From: Melghirimyces algeriensis
Lineage (GTDB): Bacteria > Bacillota > Bacilli > Thermoactinomycetales > DSM-45169
Direction of reading: 5' to 3'
Assembly: GCF_900182565.1 (NCBI RefSeq)
Contig: NZ_FXTI01000008.1
Location: 1-64,000, forward strand
DNA: 64,000 bases
In this document: piece by piece, positions 15,333-24,296 of the stretch
Numbering within the stretch: position 1 is the stretch's first letter
Layout: the number at the start of each line of letters is the position of its first letter
Notes under the pieces: generated by a model
What the model saw: only the letters and a program-made list of their open reading frames with translations
Told to the model about the DNA's origin: nothing
Databases searched by the model: none
Position numbers and translations under genes: made by a program

Positions 15333-16649
15333 TTACTTAATAAACCCTTTGTAATGTCGCTTAATCAGTTGGCTCTCAATATTCTTCATGGTTTCCAGCG
15401 CAACCCCGACGACGATCAACAGAGAAGTCCCACCGATTTGCACGCTCTGCGGAAGGTCTGCAACCGTTGTGAAGAAAACCGGCAGAATGGATACCGCCGC
15501 CAAGAAGAGCGCACCGGCCAACGTAATCCGGTTCATGATCTTCGTCAGGTAGATGGTTGTATTTTTACCGGGTCGAATACCGGGAACATACCCACCGTTT
15601 TTCTTCATCTGGTCTGCCATCTGTACTGGGTTAATCTGCACAAACGTGTAGAAGTAGGTAAACCCGATAATCAGAAAGACATAGACCACCATGCCGAATG
15701 GTTGCGTATAGGTGAAGTTGGTAATGATCCAGTCTGCCACAGCATTTCCCTGCCAAAAGCTTGCGATGGTTGGTGGAAATATCAACAATGACATGGCGAA
15801 AATGACAGGAATCACCCCAGCTGCATTCACCTTCATCGGAATATGGGTGGACTGTCCACCAAACATCTTACGTCCTACAACACGCTTGGCGTATTGCACC
15901 GGAATCTTGCGGATTCCCTGTTGGATAAAGATCACCCCGGCCACAATCAGAAGCAGGACCACCAGGATGATGACAATCTTCACAATGCTGAGGAAGATCT
16001 GTTCTCCAGCTCCAGCAAACTCCGATTCATAGATCTGTTGTACTGCTGGCGGAATTCCTGCAATAATCCCGGCAAAGATCAGAATGGAGATCCCATTGCC
16101 GATCCCTTTATCCGTGATCTGTTCACCTAACCACATCAAAAACGCGGTTCCGGCCGTCAAGGTGAGAGCGACCAAAGCATAAGTAGCAAAACTGGGATTG
16201 TTGATAAAATCCATCCCCATGCTGCCACCCATCCGGTCAAATCCGATGGTCAGACCAATCGACTGAATCAACCCCAAGATAATCGTCCCATAACGGGTTA
16301 CCTTGGCCAGTTTCCGCCGCCCCACCTCACCTTCTTTAGCCCATTGGGCAAACTTGGGGATCACATCCATCGTCAAGAGTTGCACAATAATGGATGCTGT
16401 AATATAGGGCATAATCCCCATGGCAAAGATGGAAAAGTTGAGGAAGGCACCGCCGGAAAAGGTGTTGATCAAGCCGAATACACCACCGCCACCCGCCGTA
16501 TTTTCAGCAAATGCTTTTAAAGCATCACTGTTGGTGTTGGGGACGGGGATGTAGCTGCCAATCCGGAAAACCACCAGCATGGCCAGAGTGAAGAGAATCT
16601 TGCGCCGTAAATCCTCCACTTTTAAAATATTGCTCACGGTTTGAAACAT
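15333..16649 (-). CDS. secY: Protein translocase subunit SecY
   Basis: 438 residues with ten membrane helices, the pore subunit of the Sec translocase. Family landmarks include the opening QTVSNILKVEDLRRKILFTL, the loop TRYGTIILG, and the C-terminal cytosolic RHYKGF region. It lies downstream of rplO, whose stop codon it overlaps by one base (TGATG). SecE is encoded in this window at 49.1 kb; no SecG gene is here. Confidence 0.98.
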   Translation of the reverse strand: MFQTVSNILKVEDLRRKILFTLAMLVVFRIGSYIPVPNTNSDALKAFAENTAGGGGVFGLINTFSGGAFLNFSIFAMGIMPYITASIIVQLLTMDVIPKFAQWAKEGEVGRRKLAKVTRYGTIILGLIQSIGLTIGFDRMGGSMGMDFINNPSFATYALVALTLTAGTAFLMWLGEQITDKGIGNGISILIFAGIIAGIPPAVQQIYESEFAGAGEQIFLSIVKIVIILVVLLLIVAGVIFIQQGIRKIPVQYAKRVVGRKMFGGQSTHIPMKVNAAGVIPVIFAMSLLIFPPTIASFWQGNAVADWIITNFTYTQPFGMVVYVFLIIGFTYFYTFVQINPVQMADQMKKNGGYVPGIRPGKNTTIYLTKIMNRITLAGALFLAAVSILPVFFTTVADLPQSVQIGGTSLLIVVGVALETMKNIESQLIKRHYKGFIK

Positions 16650-17089
16650 CAGAGCACCTCCGTCGTGCCTCCTGCATTCGCGATTTTTTCCGACGCACTC
16701 TTAGAGAACTTGTGAGCCTTCACTGTCAATTTCACTTTCAGTTCCCCATTGCCCAGGACTTTCAAACCGTCTTTCAGATTTTTTACCACACCGGCTTCTT
16801 TCAGAAGTTCAGGTGTCACCACAGCGCCTTCTTCAAACCGGTTCAAGGTATCCATGTTTACAACTGCATACTCTTTACGGTTGGGGTTGGTAAAACCTCG
16901 TTTCGGCAAACGCCGGTAGATGGGGTTTTGCCCCCCTTCAAAACCAGGGCGTACACCGCCGCCGGAACGAGCTTTTTGTCCCTTGTGGCCACGCCCGGCC
17001 GTTTTCCCTTGTCCCGCTGCAATTCCTCGACCCACACGTTTACGTTCTTTGCGAGAGCCAGCGGACGGTTTCAGTTCGTGAAGTTTCAC
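16649..17089 (-). CDS. rplO: 50S ribosomal protein L15
   Basis: 146 residues with the Gly/Arg-rich N-terminal extension (RVGRGIAAGQGKTAGRGHKGQ) that threads into 23S rRNA. It starts with GTG 17089 behind GGAGGTGTAAAGG. It overlaps secY by one base. Confidence 0.98.
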   Translation of the reverse strand: MKLHELKPSAGSRKERKRVGRGIAAGQGKTAGRGHKGQKARSGGGVRPGFEGGQNPIYRRLPKRGFTNPNRKEYAVVNMDTLNRFEEGAVVTPELLKEAGVVKNLKDGLKVLGNGELKVKLTVKAHKFSKSASEKIANAGGTTEVL

Positions 17090-17134
17090 CCTTTACACCT
17101 CCTCTTTCGTCTCTTGTGGATAGCAAGAGGATTC

Positions 17135-17323
17135 TCAGTCCTGTACTTCCTTCACTTCTACCAAATGCTTCACCTTATTGATCATCCCGCGAATGGCGGG
17201 TGAATCATTTTGGATCACGGTCTGTTCCCGTTTTTTGAGCCCCAGGGTACGAAGGGTGACCCGTTGGGGTTCGGAACGGCCGATCATGCTCCGTTTGAGG
17301 GTGATAGCCAGTTTGTTTGCCAT
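17135..17323 (-). CDS. rpmD: 50S ribosomal protein L30
   Basis: 62 residues, the short bacterial form (MANKLAITLKRSMIGR opening). I start at ATG 17323. An ATG six bases earlier would abut the GGAGGG SD directly and is unlikely to be used. Confidence 0.97.
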   Translation of the reverse strand: MANKLAITLKRSMIGRSEPQRVTLRTLGLKKREQTVIQNDSPAIRGMINKVKHLVEVKEVQD

Positions 17324-17335
17324 GGTCATCCCTCC

Positions 17336-17836
17336 TTATGATCCCAGTAACTCTTCAACCGATTTGCCGCGCAATTTGGCCACATCTTCCGGCCGTTTCA
17401 TATTTTGAATTCCGTTAAGGGTTGCGCGAACCATATTAATCGGATTGTTTGAGCCAGTAGATTTGGTCAGAATGTCACCGACACCGGCTACTGTCAATAC
17501 ATCACGAACAGCACCGCCTGCAATGACACCAGTACCTTTGGACGCCGGTTTCATCAAAACGCGTCCGGCACCGTAGCGCCCAATGATATCATGAGGAATG
17601 GTGGTTCCCGCAAGTGGTACACGGATCATGTTTTTCTTGGCCACTTCTACGCCTTTGCGGATCGCTTCAGGCACCTCGGTCGCTTTACCGATCCCTGCGC
17701 CCACTTTGCCTTTTCCGTCGCCGACAACCACCAGGGCACTGAAGCTAAAGCGCCGACCGCCTTTAACCACTTTGGAGACGCGATTAATGCTGACGACTTT
17801 TTCAATCATATCGTCTTTGCCCTGATCGTTCTTCAT
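17336..17836 (-). CDS. rpsE: 30S ribosomal protein S5
   Basis: 166 residues. The N-terminal double-stranded RNA-binding fold contains VVSINRVSKVVKGGRRFSFS, the loop whose mutations give spectinomycin resistance in other bacteria; the Lys-Gly-Gly-Arg stretch is intact. I start at ATG 17836 after GGGAGGTAGAACG. The frame is open to 17857, overlapping rplR. Confidence 0.98.
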   Translation of the reverse strand: MKNDQGKDDMIEKVVSINRVSKVVKGGRRFSFSALVVVGDGKGKVGAGIGKATEVPEAIRKGVEVAKKNMIRVPLAGTTIPHDIIGRYGAGRVLMKPASKGTGVIAGGAVRDVLTVAGVGDILTKSTGSNNPINMVRATLNGIQNMKRPEDVAKLRGKSVEELLGS

Positions 17837-17853
17837 CGTTCTACCTCCCTTGC

Positions 17854-18222
17854 TCAAAAGTTGAGACCTCCTTCGCGGGCTCCTTCAGCCAAAGCTTTGA
17901 TCCGACCGTGATACAAATAGCCGCCCCGATCAAAGACTACTTTTTGGATCCCTTTTTCATTCGCCCGTTTGGCGATCAATTCACCCACTTTGCGGGCTGC
18001 TTCCACATTGCCGCCATAAATGCCCAACTCTTTGAGCTCGTTGTCCAGGGTGGAAGCCGATACCAAGGTATGACCGTTGAGATCGTCGATTACCTGGACA
18101 TACATGTTTTTAGAAGAGCGGAAGACATTCAGACGGGGACGTTCCGGAGTGCCCACAATCTTTTTCCGCACCCGAAAATGACGCCGTTTCCGGCTTTTGT
18201 TCCGGTCTGCCTTCTGAATCAT
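17854..18222 (-). CDS. rplR: 50S ribosomal protein L18
   Basis: 122 residues, a 5S rRNA-binding protein that joins 5S RNA to the large subunit with L5. Basic N-terminus (RNKSRKRRHFRVRKKIVGT) and conserved DRGGYLYHGRIKALAEGAREGGLNF end. The ATG follows GGAGTG. Confidence 0.98.
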   Translation of the reverse strand: MIQKADRNKSRKRRHFRVRKKIVGTPERPRLNVFRSSKNMYVQVIDDLNGHTLVSASTLDNELKELGIYGGNVEAARKVGELIAKRANEKGIQKVVFDRGGYLYHGRIKALAEGAREGGLNF

Positions 18223-18249
18223 GCCGCGATCACTCCTTTCCTGTCAGCG

Positions 18250-18786
18250 TTACTTGCTGGCTTTTCCTTCCTTACGACGAATTCTCTCATCGGCGTACTT
18301 AATCCCTTTCCCCTTGTAGGGCTCCGGTTCACGTACCGCACGAATATTGGCCGCCTGGGCACCAACAAGCTCTTTGTCAATCCCTTTCACAACGATTTGT
18401 GTCTGGGATGGTACATCCAGCTCAATCCCATCCAGGGGTGTTACTTCCACCGGGTGGGAATAGCCAACGTTCATCACAACTTTGTTGCCTTTCTTCTGAG
18501 CCCGGTAACCGACACCAACCAGTTCCAGCGTTTTGCTGTATCCATTGCTGACCCCTTCAATCATGTTGGCCAACAAACTGCGCATGGTGCCATGCAGTGC
18601 CTTATGTCTGCGATAGTCACTCGGACGCTCGACGATCACTTGATTGTCTTCCATTTTGACAGTGATCTCCGGATGCAATGTACGGGTCAACGTTCCTTTC
18701 GGTCCTTTCACACTGACTTCCGTACCGTTCAATTTCACTTCCACCCCATTGGGGATGGCAATCGGCTTTCGACCGACACGGGACAT
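18250..18786 (-). CDS. rplF: 50S ribosomal protein L6
   Basis: 178 residues, the standard length. It opens MSRVGRKPIAIPNGVEV and has the conserved PEPYKGKGIKY segment. I start at ATG 18786, where GGAGGTG is correctly spaced; an upstream ATG at 18801 would place the SD inside the coding region. Confidence 0.98.
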   Translation of the reverse strand: MSRVGRKPIAIPNGVEVKLNGTEVSVKGPKGTLTRTLHPEITVKMEDNQVIVERPSDYRRHKALHGTMRSLLANMIEGVSNGYSKTLELVGVGYRAQKKGNKVVMNVGYSHPVEVTPLDGIELDVPSQTQIVVKGIDKELVGAQAANIRAVREPEPYKGKGIKYADERIRRKEGKASK

Positions 18787-18815
18787 CACGTTCACCTCCA
18801 TCCGTATCCGATTTG

Positions 18816-19214
18816 TTACCAGATGTATGCCAGAACTTCGCCGCCCACTTTGGCTTTCCGGGCTTGCTGGTCGGTCATGACTCCGTTAGAAGTCGACACA
18901 ATAGCGATGCCCAGTCCGCGAAGAACGCGAGGAATCTCATCACTCTTGGCATAAACGCGCAAACCGGGTTTGCTGATCCGTTTCAGACCTGTAATGACCC
19001 GTTCTCTATTGGGTCCATACTTCAAAAAGATCCGGATAATCCCCTGTTTGTTATCTTCAATATACTCCGCATCACGGATAAACCCTTCTCGTTTCAGAAT
19101 CTCCGCGATCTCCCGTTTCAACTTGGATGCGGGAACCTCCAGGCTCTCATGACGAACCAGGTTCGCGTTACGAATCCGGGTCAGCATGTCAGCAATCGGG
19201 TCTGTCATAACCAT
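18816..19214 (-). CDS. rpsH: 30S ribosomal protein S8
   Basis: 132 residues, a primary 16S rRNA-binding protein. In E. coli it also represses the spc operon by binding its own message. Family blocks MTDPIADMLTRIRNA and VSTSNGVMTDQQARK are present. The ATG follows GGAGGG with 7-base spacing. Confidence 0.98.
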   Translation of the reverse strand: MVMTDPIADMLTRIRNANLVRHESLEVPASKLKREIAEILKREGFIRDAEYIEDNKQGIIRIFLKYGPNRERVITGLKRISKPGLRVYAKSDEIPRVLRGLGIAIVSTSNGVMTDQQARKAKVGGEVLAYIW

Positions 19215-19238
19215 GCTTTATCCCTCCTTCCACTTCGA

Positions 19239-19424
19239 TTACCAGCTCGCTTTTTTGATACCAGGAATCTGCCCTTTATAGGCCAATTCACGGAAACAGA
19301 TCCGGCACAGACGAAACTTCCGAATCACGGAGTGCGGACGACCACAACGCTCACAGCGAGTATACCGACGCACCTTAAATTTTGGTTTGCGTTTCGCCTT
19401 GGCGATCATCGATTTTTTGGCCAA
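19239..19424 (-). CDS. rpsN: 30S ribosomal protein S14, type Z
   Basis: 61 residues, the short zinc-binding form. Cysteines are arranged as CERC and CRIC, giving a four-cysteine zinc site. This is the C+ paralogue normally found in the spc operon of Bacilli. The ATG follows AAAGGAGGGAACC. Confidence 0.98.
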   Translation of the reverse strand: MAKKSMIAKAKRKPKFKVRRYTRCERCGRPHSVIRKFRLCRICFRELAYKGQIPGIKKASW

Positions 19425-19471
19425 CGGGTTCCCTCCTTTGCATTTAAATTGTGATTTACATTGACCGTCTG

Positions 19472-20017
19472 TTACTTACGAAAGGGCATCCCCATCTGTG
19501 TCAAGAGTTCACGCGCCTCTTCGTCAGTATCGGCAGTCGTGACGATCACGATGTCCATCCCACGCACGCGATCCACCTTGTCATATTCAATCTCCGGGAA
19601 TACCAATTGCTCTTTCAAGCCGAGCGTGTAGTTTCCACGACCGTCAAAAGCTTTCGGTGAAATCCCGCGGAAGTCACGCACACGGGGCAAGGCCACATTG
19701 ATCAATTTATCGAGAAACTCATACATCCGCTCACCACGGAGCGTCACTTTCGCCCCGATGGGCATTCCTTCCCGCAGTTTAAATCCAGCAATGGACTTTT
19801 TGGCACGGGTCACCACCGGTTTTTGACCTGAAATCAAGGTAAGGTCTTCAACGGCTCCATCCAGCACCTTTGAATTTTGAACTGCTTCGCCAACGCCCAT
19901 GTTGATGACCACTTTTTCAATCTTGGGCACTTGCATGGGGGAGCGATATTCAAACCGTTTCATCAGCGCTGGACCAATCTCTTTCTGATACCGTTCTTTC
20001 AAGCGAGGTACTGCCAC
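19472..20017 (-). CDS. rplE: 50S ribosomal protein L5
   Basis: 181 residues. It binds 5S rRNA and contacts P-site tRNA. Conserved blocks include MQVPKIEKVVINMGVGEAVQN and GMDIVIVTTADTDEEAR. The GTG at 20017 (MAVPRLKERY) is preferred because AAAGGAGG lies nine bases upstream; the ATG at 20026 touches the SD. Confidence 0.97.
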   Translation of the reverse strand: MAVPRLKERYQKEIGPALMKRFEYRSPMQVPKIEKVVINMGVGEAVQNSKVLDGAVEDLTLISGQKPVVTRAKKSIAGFKLREGMPIGAKVTLRGERMYEFLDKLINVALPRVRDFRGISPKAFDGRGNYTLGLKEQLVFPEIEYDKVDRVRGMDIVIVTTADTDEEARELLTQMGMPFRK

Positions 20018-20046
20018 GATTTCCATCCTCCTTTCCGGCCATGAAA

Positions 20047-20421
20047 TCAGTCAATCATTTCACCGGACTTTTTGGCATAGCGAACTTTTTTCGCACTGCC
20101 GTCTTTTCCTTCAACAAACTTGTAACCTACACGTGTAGGCTCTTTTGTCTTTGGATCTTCCAACATCAGGTTGGAGATATGAACCGGTGCTTCCTGCTCG
20201 ATAATGCCTCCCTGAGGATTGTCCTGTGAGGGGCGTACATGCTTTTTCACCATGTTAACACCCTCCACCAGGGCCCGTTGTTCAGCCGGAAACACCTTTA
20301 GAACACGCCCTTTGGTGAGAATCCTCTTTCCGTTCTTATCTTGGGTTGGGGCGTCTTTCCCGCGCATCACGATTACTGTGTCACCTTTTTTGATATGCAG
20401 CTTGTTCGGACGCTTGGCCAT
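20047..20421 (-). CDS. rplX: 50S ribosomal protein L24
   Basis: 124 residues with an N-terminal KOW fold (HIKKGDTVIVMRGKD). L24 starts large-subunit assembly. It is about 20 residues longer than the B. subtilis protein because of an insertion and a longer C-terminal tail (KFVEGKDGSAKKVRYAKKSG). Confidence 0.97.
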   Translation of the reverse strand: MAKRPNKLHIKKGDTVIVMRGKDAPTQDKNGKRILTKGRVLKVFPAEQRALVEGVNMVKKHVRPSQDNPQGGIIEQEAPVHISNLMLEDPKTKEPTRVGYKFVEGKDGSAKKVRYAKKSGEMID

Positions 20422-20464
20422 ATTGGCACCTCCTTTACCCGGCGCTCCGAAATGTTTTGGAAAA

Positions 20465-20833
20465 TCAAAGCACTTCCGGAGCCAGCGATATAATTTTCAT
20501 AAATTCGCGTTCCCTGAGTTCCCGCGCCACGGGCCCAAATATCCGGGTTCCCCGCGGACTTTTATCATCTCGTACCACCACAGCGGCATTTTCATCAAAC
20601 CGGATATAGGAACCATCCGGACGGCGGGTTGAGCGCTTGGCACGAACCACCACGCACTTCACAACATCACCCTTCTTGACAACACCACCGGGCGTAGCCT
20701 GTTTTACCGTGGCAACGATAATGTCGCCGATTCCAGCCGATTTGCGCTTGGAACCACCCAGCACTTTAATGCACATCAGTTCTTTTGCTCCGGAGTTATC
20801 CGCAGCACGCAGACGGGTTTGCGGCTGAATCAT
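20465..20833 (-). CDS. rplN: 50S ribosomal protein L14
   Basis: 122 residues, the exact family length, with MIQPQTRLRAADNSGAKEL and RGTRIFGPVARELRE. L14 lies at the subunit interface and contacts S12 and 16S rRNA. The ATG follows GGAGGGGTACCG. Confidence 0.98.
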   Translation of the reverse strand: MIQPQTRLRAADNSGAKELMCIKVLGGSKRKSAGIGDIIVATVKQATPGGVVKKGDVVKCVVVRAKRSTRRPDGSYIRFDENAAVVVRDDKSPRGTRIFGPVARELREREFMKIISLAPEVL

Positions 20834-20868
20834 CGGTACCCCTCCTTCCGCCAGTCAGGTTATAGACC

Positions 20869-21135
20869 TTAAAGGATCACGGACTCCTCTACAACTTCCA
20901 CCAGACGCCACCGTTTATCCTTGGACAGCGGCCGGGTTTCCATGATCTTTACGACATCACCTTTTTTGGCTTTGTTTTCTTCGTCGTGAGCCTTGAATTT
21001 TTTACTGTATTTTACACGCTTGCCGTACAGAGGACTTTTCTTGTAAGTCTCCACCGCAACGACGATCGTTTTGTCCATCTTGTCGCTGACAACCTTACCC
21101 ACGCGAACCTTGCGACGGTTGCGTTCTTCGCTCAT
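20869..21135 (-). CDS. rpsQ: 30S ribosomal protein S17
   Basis: 88 residues, an OB-fold primary binder of 16S rRNA (VVSDKMDKTIVVAVETYKKSPLYGK). It overlaps the rpmC stop by four bases (ATGA), so the two are probably translationally coupled. Confidence 0.98.
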   Translation of the reverse strand: MSEERNRRKVRVGKVVSDKMDKTIVVAVETYKKSPLYGKRVKYSKKFKAHDEENKAKKGDVVKIMETRPLSKDKRWRLVEVVEESVIL

Positions 21136-21344
21136 GCCTGTTTCCTCCTTTCAATCCCGAGTTCGCGCTCACGCATCACCGTTTTGCAACGAGCGATGTC
21201 TTTGCGAACCTGACGGATCCGGGCCGTATTGTCCAACTGCCCGGTCGCAGCTTGGAACCGGAGGTTGAACAGCTCTTCTTTCAGCGAAGCCAGCTTCTGT
21301 TCGATCTCGGCGGTGGTCATTTCAAACAGGTCCTTAGCTTTCAT
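21132..21344 (-). CDS. rpmC: 50S ribosomal protein L29
   Basis: 70 residues, two-helix protein near the tunnel exit (MKAKDLFEMTTAEIEQKL). I start at ATG 21344 inside the last codons of rplP (11-base overlap). The longer frame to 21362 adds six residues not typical of L29. Confidence 0.96.
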   Translation of the reverse strand: MKAKDLFEMTTAEIEQKLASLKEELFNLRFQAATGQLDNTARIRQVRKDIARCKTVMRERELGIERRKQA

Positions 21345-21765
21345 CCGTACCACCCGCTTCATCTCGGATTACAAATTTCGTTTTGATCGGAAGTTTGTTC
21401 GCAGCAAGGCGCATGGCTTCACGAGCCACATCTTCCGGTACACCCGCCAGTTCGAACATGATTTTGCCCGGTTTTACAACAGCTACCCACTTTTCAGGGG
21501 AACCTTTCCCGCTACCCATCCGAACTTCCAACGGCTTTTGGGTAATCGGTTTATCCGGGAAAATTTTAATCCATACTTTACCGCCACGTTTGATATAACG
21601 CGTCATCGCAATCCGGGCTGCTTCGATCTGCCGGTTTGTGATCCAGCTGGGTTCCAAAGCCTGCAGACCGTAATCGCCGAAAGTGACTTCCGTTCCACCT
21701 TTGGCGCGACCCTTCATCCGACCGCGATGCACTCTACGAAACTTGGTGCGCTTCGGCATTAACAT
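21334..21765 (-). CDS. rplP: 50S ribosomal protein L16
   Basis: 143 residues beginning MLMPKRTKFRRVHRGRMKG, a protein that organises the A-site tRNA pocket. The first of two close ATGs is chosen because it sits nine bases from GGAGG, matching the MLLPKR start of B. subtilis L16. Confidence 0.98.
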   Translation of the reverse strand: MLMPKRTKFRRVHRGRMKGRAKGGTEVTFGDYGLQALEPSWITNRQIEAARIAMTRYIKRGGKVWIKIFPDKPITQKPLEVRMGSGKGSPEKWVAVVKPGKIMFELAGVPEDVAREAMRLAANKLPIKTKFVIRDEAGGTDES

Positions 21766-21767
21766 CG

Positions 21768-22427
21768 TTACTTGCCTCCTTCCGCATCTCCCTTTTTCTT
21801 GGACGGGAGCACCTCACCGCGGTAGATCCACACCTTCACTCCAATTCGTCCATAGGTAGTGTGGGCTTCCGCAGTTCCATAGTCAATGTCTGCACGCAAT
21901 GTGTGAAGTGGAACCGTTCCTTCGTTGTAGCCTTCTGTTCGGGCGATATCTGCTCCGCCCAGACGACCGCTCACCTGCGTCCGCACCCCTTTGGCACCTG
22001 CCCGGAGTGTCCGTTGGATCGTCTGTTTCATGGCCCGGCGGAAAGAAATGCGACGCTCCAACTGCTGAGCAATATTTTCCGCCACCAAGTTAGCATCCAG
22101 TTCGGGGGTTTTAATTTCATTAATGTTAATGTGTACTTTCTTGCCGGTCAGTTTGTTCAACTCTTTACGCAGAGCTTCCACCTCGGAGCCGCCTTTCCCA
22201 ATGACCATACCCGGTTTCGCGGTGTTGATGGTCATATTGACGCGATTGGCTGCCCGCTCAATCTCCACACTGGAGACGGCTGCGTCACTCATACGCTTCG
22301 CCAGATATTCGCGGATCTTGATATCTTCGTGCAACATGTCAGCGTAATCTTTGTCGCCGTACCACTTGGACTCCCAATCACGAATGACGCCCACACGAAG
22401 ACCCACGGGGTTTACTTTTTGACCCAA
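21768..22427 (-). CDS. rpsC: 30S ribosomal protein S3
   Basis: 219 residues with an N-terminal KH domain (MVIGKGGSEVEALR) and the family C-terminal domain; it lines the mRNA entry channel. The start is TTG 22427 (reads MGQKVNPVGLR) behind GGAGGG, a weak start codon in an otherwise highly expressed operon. Confidence 0.98.
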   Translation of the reverse strand: MGQKVNPVGLRVGVIRDWESKWYGDKDYADMLHEDIKIREYLAKRMSDAAVSSVEIERAANRVNMTINTAKPGMVIGKGGSEVEALRKELNKLTGKKVHININEIKTPELDANLVAENIAQQLERRISFRRAMKQTIQRTLRAGAKGVRTQVSGRLGGADIARTEGYNEGTVPLHTLRADIDYGTAEAHTTYGRIGVKVWIYRGEVLPSKKKGDAEGGK

Positions 22428-22440
22428 ACTCTATCCCTCC

Positions 22441-22782
22441 TTATTTTTCAGATACAACCACAGTAATGTGGCTGGTGCGCTTGTTAATCCGGCTGGCGCG
22501 ACCCATGGCGCGGGGACGGAACCGTTTCATGGTTGGACCTTCATCCACCGTCGCTTTCTCCACCACCAGGTTTTCCGGATCTAGCTGTTGATTGTGTTCC
22601 GCGTTCGCAATGGCAGAACGGAGCACTTTTTCGATGATCGGCGACGCAGCGCGAGGGGTGAACCGCAAAATAGACAAGGCTTCACCCACGGATTTTCCGC
22701 GGATCAAATCAATGACCAAACGCGCCTTGCGGGGCGCAATCCGCACATATCGCGCAACGGCTTTAGCTTTTGTCGCTTCCAT
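22441..22782 (-). CDS. rplV: 50S ribosomal protein L22
   Basis: 113 residues. L22 lines the exit tunnel; its extended hairpin (PTMKRFRPRAMGRASRINKR) is the macrolide-associated loop and looks unaltered. The ATG at 22782 is seven bases from GGAGG. Confidence 0.98.
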   Translation of the reverse strand: MEATKAKAVARYVRIAPRKARLVIDLIRGKSVGEALSILRFTPRAASPIIEKVLRSAIANAEHNQQLDPENLVVEKATVDEGPTMKRFRPRAMGRASRINKRTSHITVVVSEK

Positions 22783-22823
22783 CACCTGACCTCCTCTCTG
22801 GCTGACGTGTCAACATCCGTCAA

Positions 22824-23105
22824 TTACCGCTTCCGTGTCTTTTTATCGTCACCAGCATGCCCTTTAAATGTCCGGGTGGAAACAAATTCCCCCAATTTAT
22901 GGCCAACCATGTCTTCCGTGACATAAACCGGTACGTGCTTGCGACCATCATGCACCGCAATCGTATGACCCACGAACTCCGGGAAAATTGTAGAACGGCG
23001 AGACCAGGTTTTGATCACCTTCTTGTCTCCCTTGTCATTCGCTTCCCGCACTTTTTTCAGCAAGTGGTCGTCGGCAAAAGGTCCCTTCTTCAGGCTACGA
23101 CCCAT
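22824..23105 (-). CDS. rpsS: 30S ribosomal protein S19
   Basis: 93 residues, a head protein next to S13. It opens MGRSLKKGPFADDHLLKKV and ends in a basic GDDKKTRKR tail. The ATG follows GGGGG of an AAAGGGGGTTGG tract. Confidence 0.98.
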   Translation of the reverse strand: MGRSLKKGPFADDHLLKKVREANDKGDKKVIKTWSRRSTIFPEFVGHTIAVHDGRKHVPVYVTEDMVGHKLGEFVSTRTFKGHAGDDKKTRKR

Positions 23106-23147
23106 TCATCCAACCCCCTTTCCGCTATTGACGTCAATTCTTGTCGG

Positions 23148-23978
23148 TTACTTCTTGCGGCGACGTACAATATACTTGTCAGACGGCTTTTTCTTCTTAC
23201 GGGTCTTATAACCAATCGTCGGTTTACCCCAGGGAGTAACCGGAGATACACGCCCAATCGGGGCACGACCTTCACCACCGCCGTGAGGGTGATCAGCCGG
23301 GTTCATTACAGATCCGCGAACCGTGGGCCGTTTGCCTTTCCAACGGGAGCGCCCCGCTTTTCCGATATTGATCAGTTCGTGATCCAGATTTCCAACTTGA
23401 CCGATGGTTGCCCGGCACTCCTGACGAACCATGCGGGTTTCACCCGAAGCCAGACGGATAATGGCGTATTTGCCATCCTTACCCAAAAGTTGCGCCTGAG
23501 TTCCTGCGGAACGCACCATCTGTCCACCGGCACCCGGTTTCAGCTCAATATTGTGGATCACGGTACCCACCGGAATGTTTGCCAGCGGAAGCGCGTTCCC
23601 CACTTTAATGTCTGCTTCAGGGCCCGACTGAACCGTTTCTCCCACTTTCAGCCCTTTGGGATGTAAGATATAACGCTTTTCACCATCCGTATAATGGATC
23701 AAAGCAATATTGGCGGAACGGTTCGGATCGTATTCTACCGTGGCAACTTTGCCTGGAATGCCATCTTTGTTCCGCTTGAAATCGATGATCCGGTACTTTC
23801 GTTTATGACCGCCGCCCTGATGCCGGGTCGTAATCCGCCCCTGATTGTTCCGTCCAGCTTTTTTGACCAAGTTGGTGGTCAGGGACTTCTCCGGCTGATC
23901 CGTGGTAATCTCATCAAAGGTGGAAACCGTCATCTGCCGGCGTCCGGGCGAGGTCGGTTTAAAATGTTTGATACCCAT
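23148..23978 (-). CDS. rplB: 50S ribosomal protein L2
   Basis: 276 residues, among the proteins closest to the peptidyl-transferase centre. The conserved His-containing segment MNPADHPHGGGEGRAPIG is present. The ATG follows AAAGGAGGGAAC. Confidence 0.98.
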   Translation of the reverse strand: MGIKHFKPTSPGRRQMTVSTFDEITTDQPEKSLTTNLVKKAGRNNQGRITTRHQGGGHKRKYRIIDFKRNKDGIPGKVATVEYDPNRSANIALIHYTDGEKRYILHPKGLKVGETVQSGPEADIKVGNALPLANIPVGTVIHNIELKPGAGGQMVRSAGTQAQLLGKDGKYAIIRLASGETRMVRQECRATIGQVGNLDHELINIGKAGRSRWKGKRPTVRGSVMNPADHPHGGGEGRAPIGRVSPVTPWGKPTIGYKTRKKKKPSDKYIVRRRKK

Positions 23979-24008
23979 AGGTTTGTTCCCTCCTTTGCTT
24001 TTGGATAA

Positions 24009-24296
24009 TTAGACTTCAAAGAGCTCAATGCTCTTGCTGTCTTCCGTCAGTTTCACAATCGCCTTTTTCCGGTCTGAGGTGCGACCCGTATAGCGACCGA
24101 AACGTTTCGGCTTCCCTTTCACCCGCATGGTGTTCACCTGAGCCACTTTGACACCGAAAATCTTTTCGATTGCATTTTTGATCTCGGTCTTGTTGGCCTT
24201 AAGGTCCACTTCGAAAACGTATTTGTTCTCTTCCATCAGATCAGTGGACTTCTCTGTCACCACCGGGCGCCGGATAATATCGCGAGGGTCCTTCAT
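24009..24296 (-). CDS. rplW: 50S ribosomal protein L23
   Basis: 95 residues; L23 sits at the tunnel exit and docks trigger factor and the signal recognition particle (SRP). It opens MKDPRDIIRRPVVTEKSTDL. The ATG overlaps the rplD stop by four bases. Confidence 0.98.
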   Translation of the reverse strand: MKDPRDIIRRPVVTEKSTDLMEENKYVFEVDLKANKTEIKNAIEKIFGVKVAQVNTMRVKGKPKRFGRYTGRTSDRKKAIVKLTEDSKSIELFEV